DNA from: [Mycobacterium] manitobense
Lineage (GTDB): Bacteria > Actinomycetota > Actinomycetes > Mycobacteriales > Mycobacteriaceae
Reading direction: 5' to 3'
Assembly (NCBI RefSeq): GCF_025821665.1
Contig: NZ_JACKSJ010000016.1
Span: forward strand, 46,455-110,454
DNA: 64,000 nucleotides
Under the pieces are notes generated by a model. It was not told the DNA's origin, ran no database searches, and saw nothing but the letters and a program-made list of their open reading frames with translations. The stretch's first letter is position 1. Every line of letters starts with the position of its first letter. A program made the position numbers and the translations under genes. Shown here piece by piece: positions 48,619 through 56,518 of the stretch.

Positions 48619-48631
48619 GGCGGGTCCGCGC

Positions 48632-50116
48632 ATGACCAACCTGTTCACCATGCTCGACCAGGCCGCATCGCGCTTCGGTGACCGCGGCGCCGTGTACCTC
48701 GGCGAGCAGCAGATGTGGACCTGGGCGGAACTGCGCGACCGTGCGCTGCGACTGGCCGCGTCACTGCGCGCACTCGGTCCCGGCGCCCGCATCGCGGTCG
48801 CCAGCGAGAACCGCCCGGAGATCGTGGAACTCATGTTCGCCGCGTGGGCCGCCGAGAGTGTCGTGGTGCCGATCAACTTCAAGCTGCACCCGTTGGAGAC
48901 GACCCAGATCCTCGACGACGCTGACGTCGCACAGGTTTTCGCATCGCCGAAGATCGCGGCGGCTTTGGCGGGCACAACCGACCGGCCAATCGAGGTGATC
49001 GCCGGCGACGAGTACGCCGCCCGGCTGCGCACCGCTCCCGGCGACGTCCCGACCGACACCGACCCCGAAACGCTGGCGTGGCTGTTCTACACCAGCGGCA
49101 CCACCGGCCGGTCCAAGGGCGCAATGCTCTCGCACCGCAACCTGACCGCCATGACGGTGTCCCACCTCGCCGACTTCGACTCCCCCGACCACGAATCCGC
49201 GCTGGTGCACGGCGCACCGATGTCACACGGCTCGGGGCTCTACATCGCGCCGTACGTGCTGCGCGGCGCCCGCCAGGTGGTGCCGGTGTCCGCGGCGTTC
49301 GAGCCGGACGAGTTCCTCGATCTCTGCGAGCACCATCCCGGCTGCAGTGCCTTCCTGGCGCCGACGATGGTGCAGCGCCTGGTGCAGACCGGGCGGCCGC
49401 GGCCGGCCAACCTGCGCACCGTGGTCTACGGCGGCGGCCCGATGTACGTCGACAGCCTGAAGAAGGCGATGGCGGCGTTCGGGCCGATCTTCACCCAGCT
49501 CTACGGGCAGGGCGAGGCGCCGATGACGATCACGGGCCTGCGCCAGCGCGATCATCTTCGCGCCGGAGTTCCAGCCGACGACGCGGTGCTCGGATCGGTG
49601 GGCTACGCCCGCTCGGGGGTGAGCGTCGCGGTGCTCCGGGAGGACGGCACCCCGGCGGGCGTCGACGAGATCGGCGAGATCGTCTGCCGCGGCGACGTGG
49701 TGATGTCGGGGTACTGGCGCAACCCGGCGGCCACGGCGGCGACGCTGCAGCGGGGCTGGCTGCACACCGGCGACATGGGGTCGTTCGACCATCGCGGCTT
49801 CCTGACCCTGCGCGACCGGTCCAAGGACGTGGTGATCAGCGGCGGCAGCAACATCTACCCGCGGGAGGTCGAGGAGGTGCTCATCGAGCACCCCGGCGTC
49901 ACCGAGGCGTGCGTGGTCGGTGCGCCCGACCCCGAGTGGGGCGAGGTGGTGGTGGCGTTCATCGTGGGCACGGCGGACGCGTCGGAATTGGACGCGCACC
50001 TGCTCGAGCGGATCGCCCGGTTCAAGCGGCCCAAGCGCTACGAGTTCGTCGACGAACTGCCGAAGAACAGTTACGGCAAGGTGCTCAAGCGGGAGTTGCG
50101 CGCGCAGCTGGCGTGA
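48632..50116 (+). CDS. Acyl-CoA synthetase (AMP-dependent synthetase/ligase)
   Basis: The 494-residue ligase has FYTSGTTGRSKGAMLSHRN, YGQGEAPMTITG, the GWLHTGDMG region, DRSKDVVISGGSNIYPREVEEVL and the C-terminal lysine in LPKNSYGKVLKREL. It differs clearly from the first ligase of the operon. The ATG at 48632 is chosen; an in-frame extension to 48515 overlaps the SDR gene. A hairpin of the window's palindrome family follows. Confidence 0.92.
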   Translation: MTNLFTMLDQAASRFGDRGAVYLGEQQMWTWAELRDRALRLAASLRALGPGARIAVASENRPEIVELMFAAWAAESVVVPINFKLHPLETTQILDDADVAQVFASPKIAAALAGTTDRPIEVIAGDEYAARLRTAPGDVPTDTDPETLAWLFYTSGTTGRSKGAMLSHRNLTAMTVSHLADFDSPDHESALVHGAPMSHGSGLYIAPYVLRGARQVVPVSAAFEPDEFLDLCEHHPGCSAFLAPTMVQRLVQTGRPRPANLRTVVYGGGPMYVDSLKKAMAAFGPIFTQLYGQGEAPMTITGLRQRDHLRAGVPADDAVLGSVGYARSGVSVAVLREDGTPAGVDEIGEIVCRGDVVMSGYWRNPAATAATLQRGWLHTGDMGSFDHRGFLTLRDRSKDVVISGGSNIYPREVEEVLIEHPGVTEACVVGAPDPEWGEVVVAFIVGTADASELDAHLLERIARFKRPKRYEFVDELPKNSYGKVLKRELRAQLA

Positions 50117-50136
50117 AGCTCAGCGCCCGACACGTC

Positions 50137-50196
50137 GCCGAACGTGCGGCCAGTGCGGAAATCGGTCCCGAATTTCGCACCCACCGCACGTTCGGC
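50137..50196. terminator. Inverted repeat ending the rightward catabolic operon
   Basis: Perfect outer arms GCCGAACGTGCGG (50137-50149) and CCGCACGTTCGGC (50184-50196), with an inner stem interrupted by mismatches, lie 21 nt after the second synthetase stop and 26 nt before the next ATG. The outer sequence CGCCGAACGTG is shared with the hairpin at 34.4 kb. Confidence 0.65.
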
Positions 50197-50221
50197 AATC
50201 CGGGCGATCGGGTATGCCGCC

Positions 50222-50872
50222 ATGATGCGCATCGTCGTCGCGGGTGGCCACGGAAAGATCGCCCTGCTGCTGGAGGAGCTGCTGTCCGAGCGCGGCGATT
50301 CTGTCGCCGGGCTGATCCGCAACCCGGATCACGCCGCCGACCTGGAGGCCGCCGGCGCCGAGGCGATCGTGCTGGATCTGGAGAAGGCCACCCTCGACGA
50401 GGTCACCGCCCACCTACGGGGCGCCGATGCGGTGGTGTTCGCCGCGGGCGCCGGCCCCGGCAGCGGTGCGGCGCGCAAGGAGACCGTCGACCGCGACGCC
50501 GCGATCCTGCTGGCCGACGCCGCCGAGGCGGCGGGCGTGCGCCGTTACCTGATGGTCTCGGCCATGGGGGCGAACCCCGCAGCGGCCGACGACGCCGCCG
50601 ACGACGAGGTGTTCGTCGCGTACCTGCGCGCCAAGGGCGCCGCCGATGATTACCTTGCGGCGAAGCGGGGATTCGACACGACGATCGTGCGGCCGGGGAT
50701 GCTGACCGACGACCCGGGCACCGGCCGGGTGCAGATCGCCGAATCCACCGGGCGCGGCAGCATCCCGCGCGCCGACGTCGCGGCGGTGCTCGTCGCGGCG
50801 CTCGACACCGGTGGCAGCAGGACCTTCGAGCTGATCTCCGGCGACACCCCGATCGACGAGGCGCTGGCTTAG
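50222..50872 (+). CDS. NAD(P)H-binding protein (atypical SDR, YwnB/NmrA-like)
   Basis: The 216-residue protein has the Rossmann start MRIVVAGGHGKIALLLEELL, DAVVFAAGAGPGSGAARKETVDRDAAILLADAAEAAGV and the TTIVRPGMLTDDPGTG segment of the atypical SDR group that includes YwnB and biliverdin-reductase-like proteins. It starts at 50222 or 50225. It lies beyond the terminator of the catabolic operon, so it is probably a separate gene. Its end overlaps the convergent permease. Function unknown. Confidence 0.8.
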   Translation: MMRIVVAGGHGKIALLLEELLSERGDSVAGLIRNPDHAADLEAAGAEAIVLDLEKATLDEVTAHLRGADAVVFAAGAGPGSGAARKETVDRDAAILLADAAEAAGVRRYLMVSAMGANPAAADDAADDEVFVAYLRAKGAADDYLAAKRGFDTTIVRPGMLTDDPGTGRVQIAESTGRGSIPRADVAAVLVAALDTGGSRTFELISGDTPIDEALA

Positions 50873-52209
50873 CGCGCGGTCGCGCCCGCCTCGCCGCGGA
50901 TGAACGCGTCGACGCCTGCGCGTTCCTTCGGACCCCAGGTCTCCCTGGTGGCCAGCACACCGCCGAGTCCGACCAGTCCGACGGTGACGTAGAACAGCGC
51001 AGGTCCGATCCAGCCGAGCCCGTCGGCGAGCAGCACCGCGAGGAACGGGGCGAAGCCCGCGATGGACGCCGCTGTCTGGTAGCCGATCGACGCGCCGGAC
51101 GTCCGCCTGTTGGTGGCGAACAGTTCGGCGAACCACGCGGCCTGCGTCCCCGTCAGCACGGCGTGGATGAGGCCGATGCCGATGATGAACACCACCGCGA
51201 TCAGGAACGGCTGACCGGTGTTGGCCAGCAGGTACATCGGGATACCGAACGCGATCGCGAGCAGACACCCGACGAGGTAGACGCGTCGGCGGCCGATGCG
51301 GTCGGTGAGATTGCCGGCGAACAGCGTTGTGCCGACAGCGATCACGCTCGCGATCACGACGCCGGTCAGTGCCGGGGTGCGGTCGGCCGGGTCGCGCTGG
51401 GCGATGTAGCTCAGCAGGTACGTCGCGGTCAGGTAGTAGGCGCAGGATTCGACGACGCGCAGCGCGATGACGCGCAGGATGTTGCGCCAGTCCTCCTTGA
51501 TCACCGTGAGGAACGGGTTGCGCACGACCTCACCGAGGGCCTTGGTGGCCACGAACTCCGGTGACTCGCTCAGCCGCATCCGCACGAACAATCCGACGGC
51601 GATCAGGATCGCACTGGCCAGGAACGGGATTCGCCACGCCCAGTCGCTGTCGAGGGAGGCGCTGGCCAGGAACGCGATGTTGGCCAGTGCGATCCCGAGC
51701 GGGTTACCCGCCTGCGGGATGGCCGCGAACCGGCCGCGGTGCCGCCACGGCGCGTGCTCGTAGGCCATCAGCACCGCGCCGCCCCACTCGGCGCCGAACG
51801 CCAGCCCCTGGATCATCCGGATCAGCACCAGCAGCACCGGAGCCAGCACGCCCACCTGGGCGTAGGTCGGCAGCAGTCCGATCAGCACCGTCGCGACGCC
51901 CATGATCAGCAGGGCGCCCACCAGGACCGGCTTGCGGCCGTACCGGTCGCCGAGGAAGCCGCCGACCGACCCGCCGATGGGCCGCATCAGGAAGCCGACG
52001 CCGAGGGTGGCGAAGGACAGCAGGGTGCCGGTCACGGGGTCGGATTCCGGGAAGAACACGTCGCCGAAGTACAGCGCCGATGCGGTGCCGTACGCGACGA
52101 AGTCGTAGTTCTCCACGCACGTGCCCGCGGCCGCGCCGAAGGCGGTCTTCACCTTTCCAGGTGAGCCGTGTTCGGCCTGCCTGCGGGTGGTCTCGATCTC
52201 GGTGGTCAT
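50869..52209 (-). CDS. MHS-type major facilitator permease
   Basis: The 446-residue membrane protein has 12 predicted helices and the MHS features GAAAGTCVENYDFVAYGTASALYFG, ATLGVGFLMRPIGGSVGGFLGDRYGRKPVL and WGGAVLMAYEHAP. MHS permeases take up organic acids, betaines or small polyols with protons. It is the last gene of the LacI-ribokinase-RpiB operon (31-nt gap from RpiB), so it likely imports the sugar or polyol those enzymes handle. Confidence 0.9.
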   Translation of the reverse strand: MTTEIETTRRQAEHGSPGKVKTAFGAAAGTCVENYDFVAYGTASALYFGDVFFPESDPVTGTLLSFATLGVGFLMRPIGGSVGGFLGDRYGRKPVLVGALLIMGVATVLIGLLPTYAQVGVLAPVLLVLIRMIQGLAFGAEWGGAVLMAYEHAPWRHRGRFAAIPQAGNPLGIALANIAFLASASLDSDWAWRIPFLASAILIAVGLFVRMRLSESPEFVATKALGEVVRNPFLTVIKEDWRNILRVIALRVVESCAYYLTATYLLSYIAQRDPADRTPALTGVVIASVIAVGTTLFAGNLTDRIGRRRVYLVGCLLAIAFGIPMYLLANTGQPFLIAVVFIIGIGLIHAVLTGTQAAWFAELFATNRRTSGASIGYQTAASIAGFAPFLAVLLADGLGWIGPALFYVTVGLVGLGGVLATRETWGPKERAGVDAFIRGEAGATAR

Positions 52210-52240
52210 TGCCGATCTCCTTTGATGGGCGGGATGGATG

Positions 52241-52711
52241 TCAGGATTCGGCGGCGAGTTCGCGTGCCGACTGCTTCTCGAGGTCGTGCAGTTTGCCGAC
52301 GCGGCGCACGGTGTCCTCGTCGTCGTCGAAGCGCGCGGCGAGGAACGCCTCGATCACCTCGGCCGCGGTGGCGCGACCGATCACCCACGCCCCCATGGCG
52401 ATCGCGTTGGCGTCGTCGTGTTCGACACTCTGGTGCGCGGAGTACACGTCGTGGCCGAGCGCGCACCTGATCCCGGCGATCTTGTTGGCCGCCATCACCG
52501 CGCCCGCACCCGTTCCGCAGACCAGCACGGCGCGGTCGGCGTCGCCCCTCCTGACCGCGTCGCACGTCGCGAACGTGACGTCGGGGAAGTCGACCGGTTC
52601 CTCGCTCGGTGCGCCGCGGTCGATGACCTCGTGACCGAGGCCTTCGAGCACCTCGCGCACGTGGGCCTTGAGTGGGTAGCCGGCGTGGTCGTTGCCGAGT
52701 GCGATTCTCAT
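52241..52711 (-). CDS. rpiB: RpiB/LacAB-family sugar-phosphate isomerase (ribose-5-phosphate isomerase B type)
   Basis: The 156-residue protein has MRIALGNDHAGYPLKAHV, the active-site cysteine C65 in VLVCGTGAGAVMAANKI, and HDVYSAHQS histidines, as in RpiB. It converts ribose 5-phosphate to ribulose 5-phosphate or a related aldose/ketose phosphate pair. Its start overlaps the ribokinase stop by 4 nt. The operon context with a kinase and a permease indicates use of an external pentose or similar sugar rather than central pentose metabolism. Confidence 0.88.
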   Translation of the reverse strand: MRIALGNDHAGYPLKAHVREVLEGLGHEVIDRGAPSEEPVDFPDVTFATCDAVRRGDADRAVLVCGTGAGAVMAANKIAGIRCALGHDVYSAHQSVEHDDANAIAMGAWVIGRATAAEVIEAFLAARFDDDEDTVRRVGKLHDLEKQSARELAAES

Positions 52712-53652
52712 GGGCGTTCCTTCGTTGCGGCAGTGACGGTTTCGAGTTCGTCGCGGTGCGGGATGGAGTCGATGGCGCCGGGCCGGGTGACCGCGACCGC
52801 CGCGGCGCGCACCGCGTACCGGATGGCGCCGGTGAGGTCGTCGGGGTCGACGGCGAGTCCGGCGGCGAGGTACCCGATGAACGTGTCGCCTGCCGCGGTG
52901 GAGTCGACCGCGGCGACCGTCGGTGACGGCACGTTCGCCACCCCGTCGCCGCTCCAGACGAAGGCGCCCGCGCTGCCCGCCGTGCACACGACACCGGCGC
53001 CCGACGCCGCCACCACCGCGGCCATGTCGTCCTCGATCCCGCCGCGTGCGTCGTCGCCGCGCATCCGCTGGGCGATGTCGGCGAGTTCGTGTTCGTTGAC
53101 CACCAGCAGGTCGGCCAGGTCGAGGAGGTTCTCGACGGCCGAGGGCACCGGTGCGGCGTTGACCACCACGGTCGCACCGGCATCGCGTGCGGCGCGGGCG
53201 GCGTGCGCCACGATCGGCATCGGTGTCTCCAGTTGCAGCAGCAGGTGGTCACCGGCCCCGATTCCAGCCAGTCCGGCCGACACCTCATCCCTCGACAAGG
53301 TGCTGTTGGCGCCGGGCGAGACGACGATCGTGTTCTCGCCCGAATCGTCGACGGTGATCAGCGCGCGGCCCGTCGGCGTGCCTGCGACCGTGTGCACGTG
53401 GTGGGTGTCGACGGATTCACCCGAGAGGGCCGTCCGGATCAGATCGCCGTCGCCGTCCTGGCCGACGACGCCGACGATCCGGGTGGCGGCGCCCGCCCTG
53501 GCCGCGGCGACGGCCTGGTTCGCTCCCTTTCCGCCGGCCCCGACGGTGACGCTGGAGCCGAGGACGGTCTCCCCCGCCGCCGGGATGCGGGTGACCTGCA
53601 CCCGATGATCGGCGTTGAGGCTGCCGACGACGAACACCCGCCGCTCACCCAT
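52708..53652 (-). CDS. rbsK: Ribokinase-type PfkB sugar kinase
   Basis: The 314-residue protein has the ribokinase N-terminus VFVVGSLNADHRVQVTRIPAAGETVLGSS, the VGAGGKGANQAVAAAR substrate motif and the catalytic DSTAAGDTFIGYLAAG, where the usual GAGD reads AAGD. It phosphorylates ribose or a related sugar at O5. The ATG at 53652 overlaps the LacI gene by 8 nt; a longer frame to 53721 is rejected. The rpiB gene follows with a 4-nt overlap. Confidence 0.9.
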   Translation of the reverse strand: MGERRVFVVGSLNADHRVQVTRIPAAGETVLGSSVTVGAGGKGANQAVAAARAGAATRIVGVVGQDGDGDLIRTALSGESVDTHHVHTVAGTPTGRALITVDDSGENTIVVSPGANSTLSRDEVSAGLAGIGAGDHLLLQLETPMPIVAHAARAARDAGATVVVNAAPVPSAVENLLDLADLLVVNEHELADIAQRMRGDDARGGIEDDMAAVVAASGAGVVCTAGSAGAFVWSGDGVANVPSPTVAAVDSTAAGDTFIGYLAAGLAVDPDDLTGAIRYAVRAAAVAVTRPGAIDSIPHRDELETVTAATKERP

Positions 53653-54661
53653 GAGAACTCCCTGCGGCCCGTGTGCGGTCGACGAACTTCGTCGGCAGGA
53701 CGACGGACTCGGGGGTGTCACCGCCGATGACCCGGAGCAGCAGCGTGACCGCGTGCCGGCCGATCGCGCCGGGATCGTGGGCGATCACCGACATCGGCGG
53801 GTCGAGGAAGGGGAACCACTCCGTGTCGTCGAACGCGATCAGGTCGATGTCGGCGCCGATGGTCAGGCCGTGGCTGCGGACCGCCGCGAGTGCGCCGACG
53901 GCCATCAGGTTGTCGGCGGCGAGCAGCGCGGTCGGCCGGTCCGGGACGGCCAGCAGGCGTTCGGCGGCCTCGGTGCCACTCGCTTCGCGGAAATCGCCGA
54001 ACGCGATCAGCTCTCCGGCCGCCTCGAGGCCGTGCGCGGGCATGGCTTCGAGGAACGCGTCGTGGCGGTCCCGCCCGGTCGAGATCGACTGCGGGCCGCC
54101 GATGAACGCGATCCTGGTGTGGCCGCGGGCGGCGAGGTGCGCGATCGCCTCGTCGAGGCCGGGCCTGCTGTCGGTGGTCACGCTCGGCACGTCGAGGCCC
54201 TCGACGGTGCGGTCGGCGAACACGATCGGCATCCCGCTGTCGATCAGGGTGTCGAGGCTGCCCGAACCGCGGCCCTGAGGGGTGATCACCACGCCGTCGA
54301 CGCGCTGGGTCAGGAACGTCTCGAGATACCGGTCCTGTTGGTCGACGTCCTCGTTCGCGTTGCCCAGCAGCGTGACGTAGTCCGCGTCGAGCGCCGCCTG
54401 TTCGGCGGCGTGGGCGACGTCGGCGAAGAACGGGTTGCGCACGTCGGAGACCAGCAGTCCGATCGTGTGCGTGCGGGTCGAGCGCAGTGAGCGTGCCTGC
54501 GCGTTGGGCCGGTATCCGAGTGCGGCGGCCGCTTCGGTGACCCGGGAGCGCGCGCCCGGCGACGTCGCGGGATGGCCGGAGAGCACCCGGGACGCCGTGC
54601 CGAGCGACACCCCTGCGCGCGCGGCCACGTCGCGGATCGTGACGCCGTTGCTCGCCAACAC
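53645..54661 (-). CDS. LacI-family transcriptional regulator
   Basis: The 338-residue protein has a LacI helix-turn-helix with hinge (VTIRDVAARAGVSLGTASRVLSGHPATSPGARSRV ... LGYRPNAQARSLR) and a periplasmic-binding-protein-like sugar domain. The GTG start at 54661 has an AGGGG site. A paired LacI-type operator lies 15 nt upstream of the start. It is the first gene of the operon, so it autoregulates and controls the pentose kinase, isomerase and permease. Confidence 0.93.
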   Translation of the reverse strand: MLASNGVTIRDVAARAGVSLGTASRVLSGHPATSPGARSRVTEAAAALGYRPNAQARSLRSTRTHTIGLLVSDVRNPFFADVAHAAEQAALDADYVTLLGNANEDVDQQDRYLETFLTQRVDGVVITPQGRGSGSLDTLIDSGMPIVFADRTVEGLDVPSVTTDSRPGLDEAIAHLAARGHTRIAFIGGPQSISTGRDRHDAFLEAMPAHGLEAAGELIAFGDFREASGTEAAERLLAVPDRPTALLAADNLMAVGALAAVRSHGLTIGADIDLIAFDDTEWFPFLDPPMSVIAHDPGAIGRHAVTLLLRVIGGDTPESVVLPTKFVDRTRAAGSSHG

Positions 54662-54675
54662 TCAGCCCCTTCGCC

Positions 54676-54705
54676 GTGGAAACGGTTCCATGTGAACGTT
54701 TCCAC
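54676..54705. promoter_or_regulatory. LacI-type double operator (GTGGAAACGGTTCCA and inverted copy)
   Basis: TGGAAACGGTTCCA (54677-54690) is followed directly by an inverted GTGGAAACGTTCAC copy (54692-54705 read on the minus strand). Both resemble the LacI/GalR consensus TGGAAACGTTTCCA. The position just upstream of the lacI-type start supports autoregulation and control of the whole operon. Confidence 0.75.
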
Positions 54706-54781
54706 GTAAGCTACGTCACACTCCGCGGAGCCGTCAAGGGTGCTGCCGCGACGAGACCGCAGGGCCGCCAGCGCCGTGAGC

Positions 54782-54840
54782 GTGAGATTGACGTGGCGCC
54801 GGGGCGCTCTCGCACTTCTCATGCGTGACGTCGATCTCGC
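54782..54840. repeat. Imperfect inverted repeat between the divergent lacI and ERG2-like genes
   Basis: GTGAGATTGACGT (54782-54794) and ACGTCGATCTCGC (54828-54840) pair with two mismatches around a 33-nt loop that itself contains GC-rich complementarity. It resembles the junction palindromes elsewhere in the window, but it lies in a divergent gap where no terminator is needed. It may be a regulatory or repeat element. Confidence 0.4.
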
Positions 54841-54902
54841 GATACGCCGATCTGCGATCCGATCCCGGCGCGTCGCGCGCTTGCCTGTGGTTACCTCAGA
54901 CG

Positions 54903-55469
54903 ATGGCCTACCGGATCGACCCCGACGTCCTTGCCCGGGTGGCGAAGCAAGTGACCGGAACACCGCTCGCGGGTGGCGAGTTGATCCGTCGCACAACGGA
55001 ATTGCTCGCCGCGGAGTATCCGGACCTGATCGACACCGGCGGGGGGCGCTGGGTGGCCAGCAGGGCGGGCGGCGTGCTGGGCAAGGTGCGGTTCCTGTAC
55101 TTCAGCCCGAACGAGTACATCGTGCTGTTCGGCTCACCCACCGGCACCGTGGGGTTCTCCGGCCGCTACAAGCGGGTGGAGATCCACAAGTTCCTGATCG
55201 CCGGCCAGATCGACTCGTTCGACCTGGAGTCCGACGACCTGCTGCCCTCTACGCTGCGCGCCGGTGAGCACACCTGCCTGGAGAAGGGTCGCGTCCGCGG
55301 CCTGACCATCCACCCTGGCAGCTGGCACATCGAGTACGGCCGCGGCGCTGTGGTGACGACGCTGCCGTTCGCGATGGTGGACACCCTGCTGGTGTCATTG
55401 GAGGTCGAGTCGGTGCGGCGCTCGGCCGTCGAGTTCGGCCGGCTGCTCAGGCGCCGGATGCGCCGCTGA
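54903..55469 (+). CDS. ERG2/sigma-1 receptor-like protein
   Basis: The 188-residue protein contains the hallmark core of the fungal C-8 sterol isomerase ERG2 and the mammalian sigma-1 receptor: EYIVLFGSPTGTVGFSGRYKRVEIHKFLIAG, then the key glutamate in SWHIEYGRG and the LPFAMVDTLL amphipathic helix. The acidic Glu of the EYGRG motif, equivalent to sigma-1 E172, is kept. The N-terminal membrane helix of eukaryotic members is absent. An in-frame ATG at 54825 is less likely. It overlaps tail-to-tail with a VOC gene. Sterol-like ligand binding or double-bond isomerisation is possible but unproven. Confidence 0.8.
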   Translation: MAYRIDPDVLARVAKQVTGTPLAGGELIRRTTELLAAEYPDLIDTGGGRWVASRAGGVLGKVRFLYFSPNEYIVLFGSPTGTVGFSGRYKRVEIHKFLIAGQIDSFDLESDDLLPSTLRAGEHTCLEKGRVRGLTIHPGSWHIEYGRGAVVTTLPFAMVDTLLVSLEVESVRRSAVEFGRLLRRRMRR

Positions 55470-55827
55470 CACTCTGTTCGCAGAAACGCAGTTCGTTGCC
55501 GAACGGATCGGTCACGTCGACCGTCAGGCCCCACGGCGCGCTCTCCAGTCCCGGCTTGGCGTATCGGTAGTCGCGGCCGGACAGCTCGGCGTGGAACTCC
55601 CGGATGCCGTCCATCGGCAGGAAGACCACGCTGCCCGGCGTCCCGTCGCCGTGGTGCTCGGACAGGTGGAGCAGCAGGTCGGAGCGGCTGATCTGGGCGT
55701 AGCGCGGGAAGTCCGGCCCGAACCGGTGCTCCCAGTCGGTGCTGAAACCCAGATATCCGAGGTAGAACTCCTCGGCCTTGGCCTGGTCGAACACTCTGAG
55801 CACCGGGATGGCGCGGTCGAATCGCAT
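55447..55827 (-). CDS. VOC-superfamily (glyoxalase/bleomycin-resistance-like) protein
   Basis: The 126-residue protein has AIPVLRVFDQAKAEEFYLGYLGFSTDWEHRFG, LLLHLSEHHGDGTPGS and LTVDVTDPFGNELRFCEQ, the pattern of a glyoxalase-like protein related to bleomycin-resistance proteins. It lies 4 nt after the Rv0910-like gene and appears to be the end of the block with ctpE, a position I recall as Rv0911 in M. tuberculosis. The substrate is unknown. Confidence 0.85.
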   Translation of the reverse strand: MRFDRAIPVLRVFDQAKAEEFYLGYLGFSTDWEHRFGPDFPRYAQISRSDLLLHLSEHHGDGTPGSVVFLPMDGIREFHAELSGRDYRYAKPGLESAPWGLTVDVTDPFGNELRFCEQSVSGASGA

Positions 55828-55831
55828 CCGC

Positions 55832-56272
55832 TCAGGCCGGCGCGAAGACGGCTTTGAACCTGTTCAGCGACTCCTGGATGTCACTCCTGAGCGCGCCGGC
55901 GACCACCATGCCGATCGGCCCGAACAGCGCAGGCCCACCGAGGTGCACGTCGAAGGTGACTGTCGAACCGCCGTCGGCGGCGGGCTTCACCTTGCCCATG
56001 AGCTTGACCTTCACCCCGCCCTTGCCGTCACCGTTGAGCGTCATCGCCTCCGGCGGCCGGTAGTGGACGATGGTCCAGTTCACCCGGTTGGGCATGCCCT
56101 TGACCTCGACGATCGAGTCGATGCGGGTGCCCTTTTCCAGGGTCTCGGGCAGCTTCGACCGCCACACCCGGTGGATGGTCAGCCACTCCTTGTAGCGGGA
56201 CAGATCCGAGGCGGCCGTCCATGCGTCCGCCGGCGACAGCGGGACATCGACGGAGACAGACAGTTTGGCCAT
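55832..56272 (-). CDS. SRPBCC-family protein, counterpart of the Rv0910-type toxin
   Basis: The 146-residue protein has the START/SRPBCC fold pattern MAKLSVSVDVPLSPADAWTAASDLSRYKEWLTIHRVWRS and a C-terminal amphipathic helix (DIQESLNRFKAVFAPA). It directly follows a small Rv0909-like gene (3-nt gap), the arrangement annotated in M. tuberculosis as the Rv0909-Rv0910 toxin-antitoxin pair. Whether it is truly toxic is uncertain; SRPBCC proteins more usually bind lipids or small molecules. Confidence 0.82.
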   Translation of the reverse strand: MAKLSVSVDVPLSPADAWTAASDLSRYKEWLTIHRVWRSKLPETLEKGTRIDSIVEVKGMPNRVNWTIVHYRPPEAMTLNGDGKGGVKVKLMGKVKPAADGGSTVTFDVHLGGPALFGPIGMVVAGALRSDIQESLNRFKAVFAPA

Positions 56273-56275
56273 GCG

Positions 56276-56509
56276 TCAGGGGCGTGGCGGCACCGGCGGC
56301 GGCGGGACCGGCGGGTGGCCGGCCGGACCGGGGCCGTGCGGGTTGTTCTTGTTGACGTAGTTGCGGGCAGCGCCCTGGGCCTTGTCGACCTTGTCGGCGT
56401 ACTTACCCTTGGTCTTCTGATCGAAGAGGTTGGCGGCCTTGTCGATCGCGCCGCTCGCCTTGTCGGGGTTCTTCGACACCCAGTTCTTCACCTTGTCGAA
56501 AATAGCCAT
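56276..56509 (-). CDS. Rv0909-type small protein (putative antitoxin)
   Basis: The 77-residue basic protein starts MAIFDKVKNWVSKNPDKASGAIDKAANLFDQKTKGKYADKVDKAQ, a helical Lys/Asp-rich segment of the MT0933/Rv0909 antitoxin family. It ends in a proline-rich tail. It lies 9 nt after ctpE and 3 nt before the SRPBCC gene, so all are probably co-transcribed. The antitoxin label comes from M. tuberculosis annotation. Confidence 0.83.
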   Translation of the reverse strand: MAIFDKVKNWVSKNPDKASGAIDKAANLFDQKTKGKYADKVDKAQGAARNYVNKNNPHGPGPAGHPPVPPPPVPPRP

Positions 56510-56518
56510 GCGGCCAGC

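Noticed and set aside
29076..50116. The catabolic block as a recently acquired mobile island
   Set aside because: GC content and codon style look the same as the flanks and no transposase or integrase is present. Transfer cannot be excluded but is not supported.
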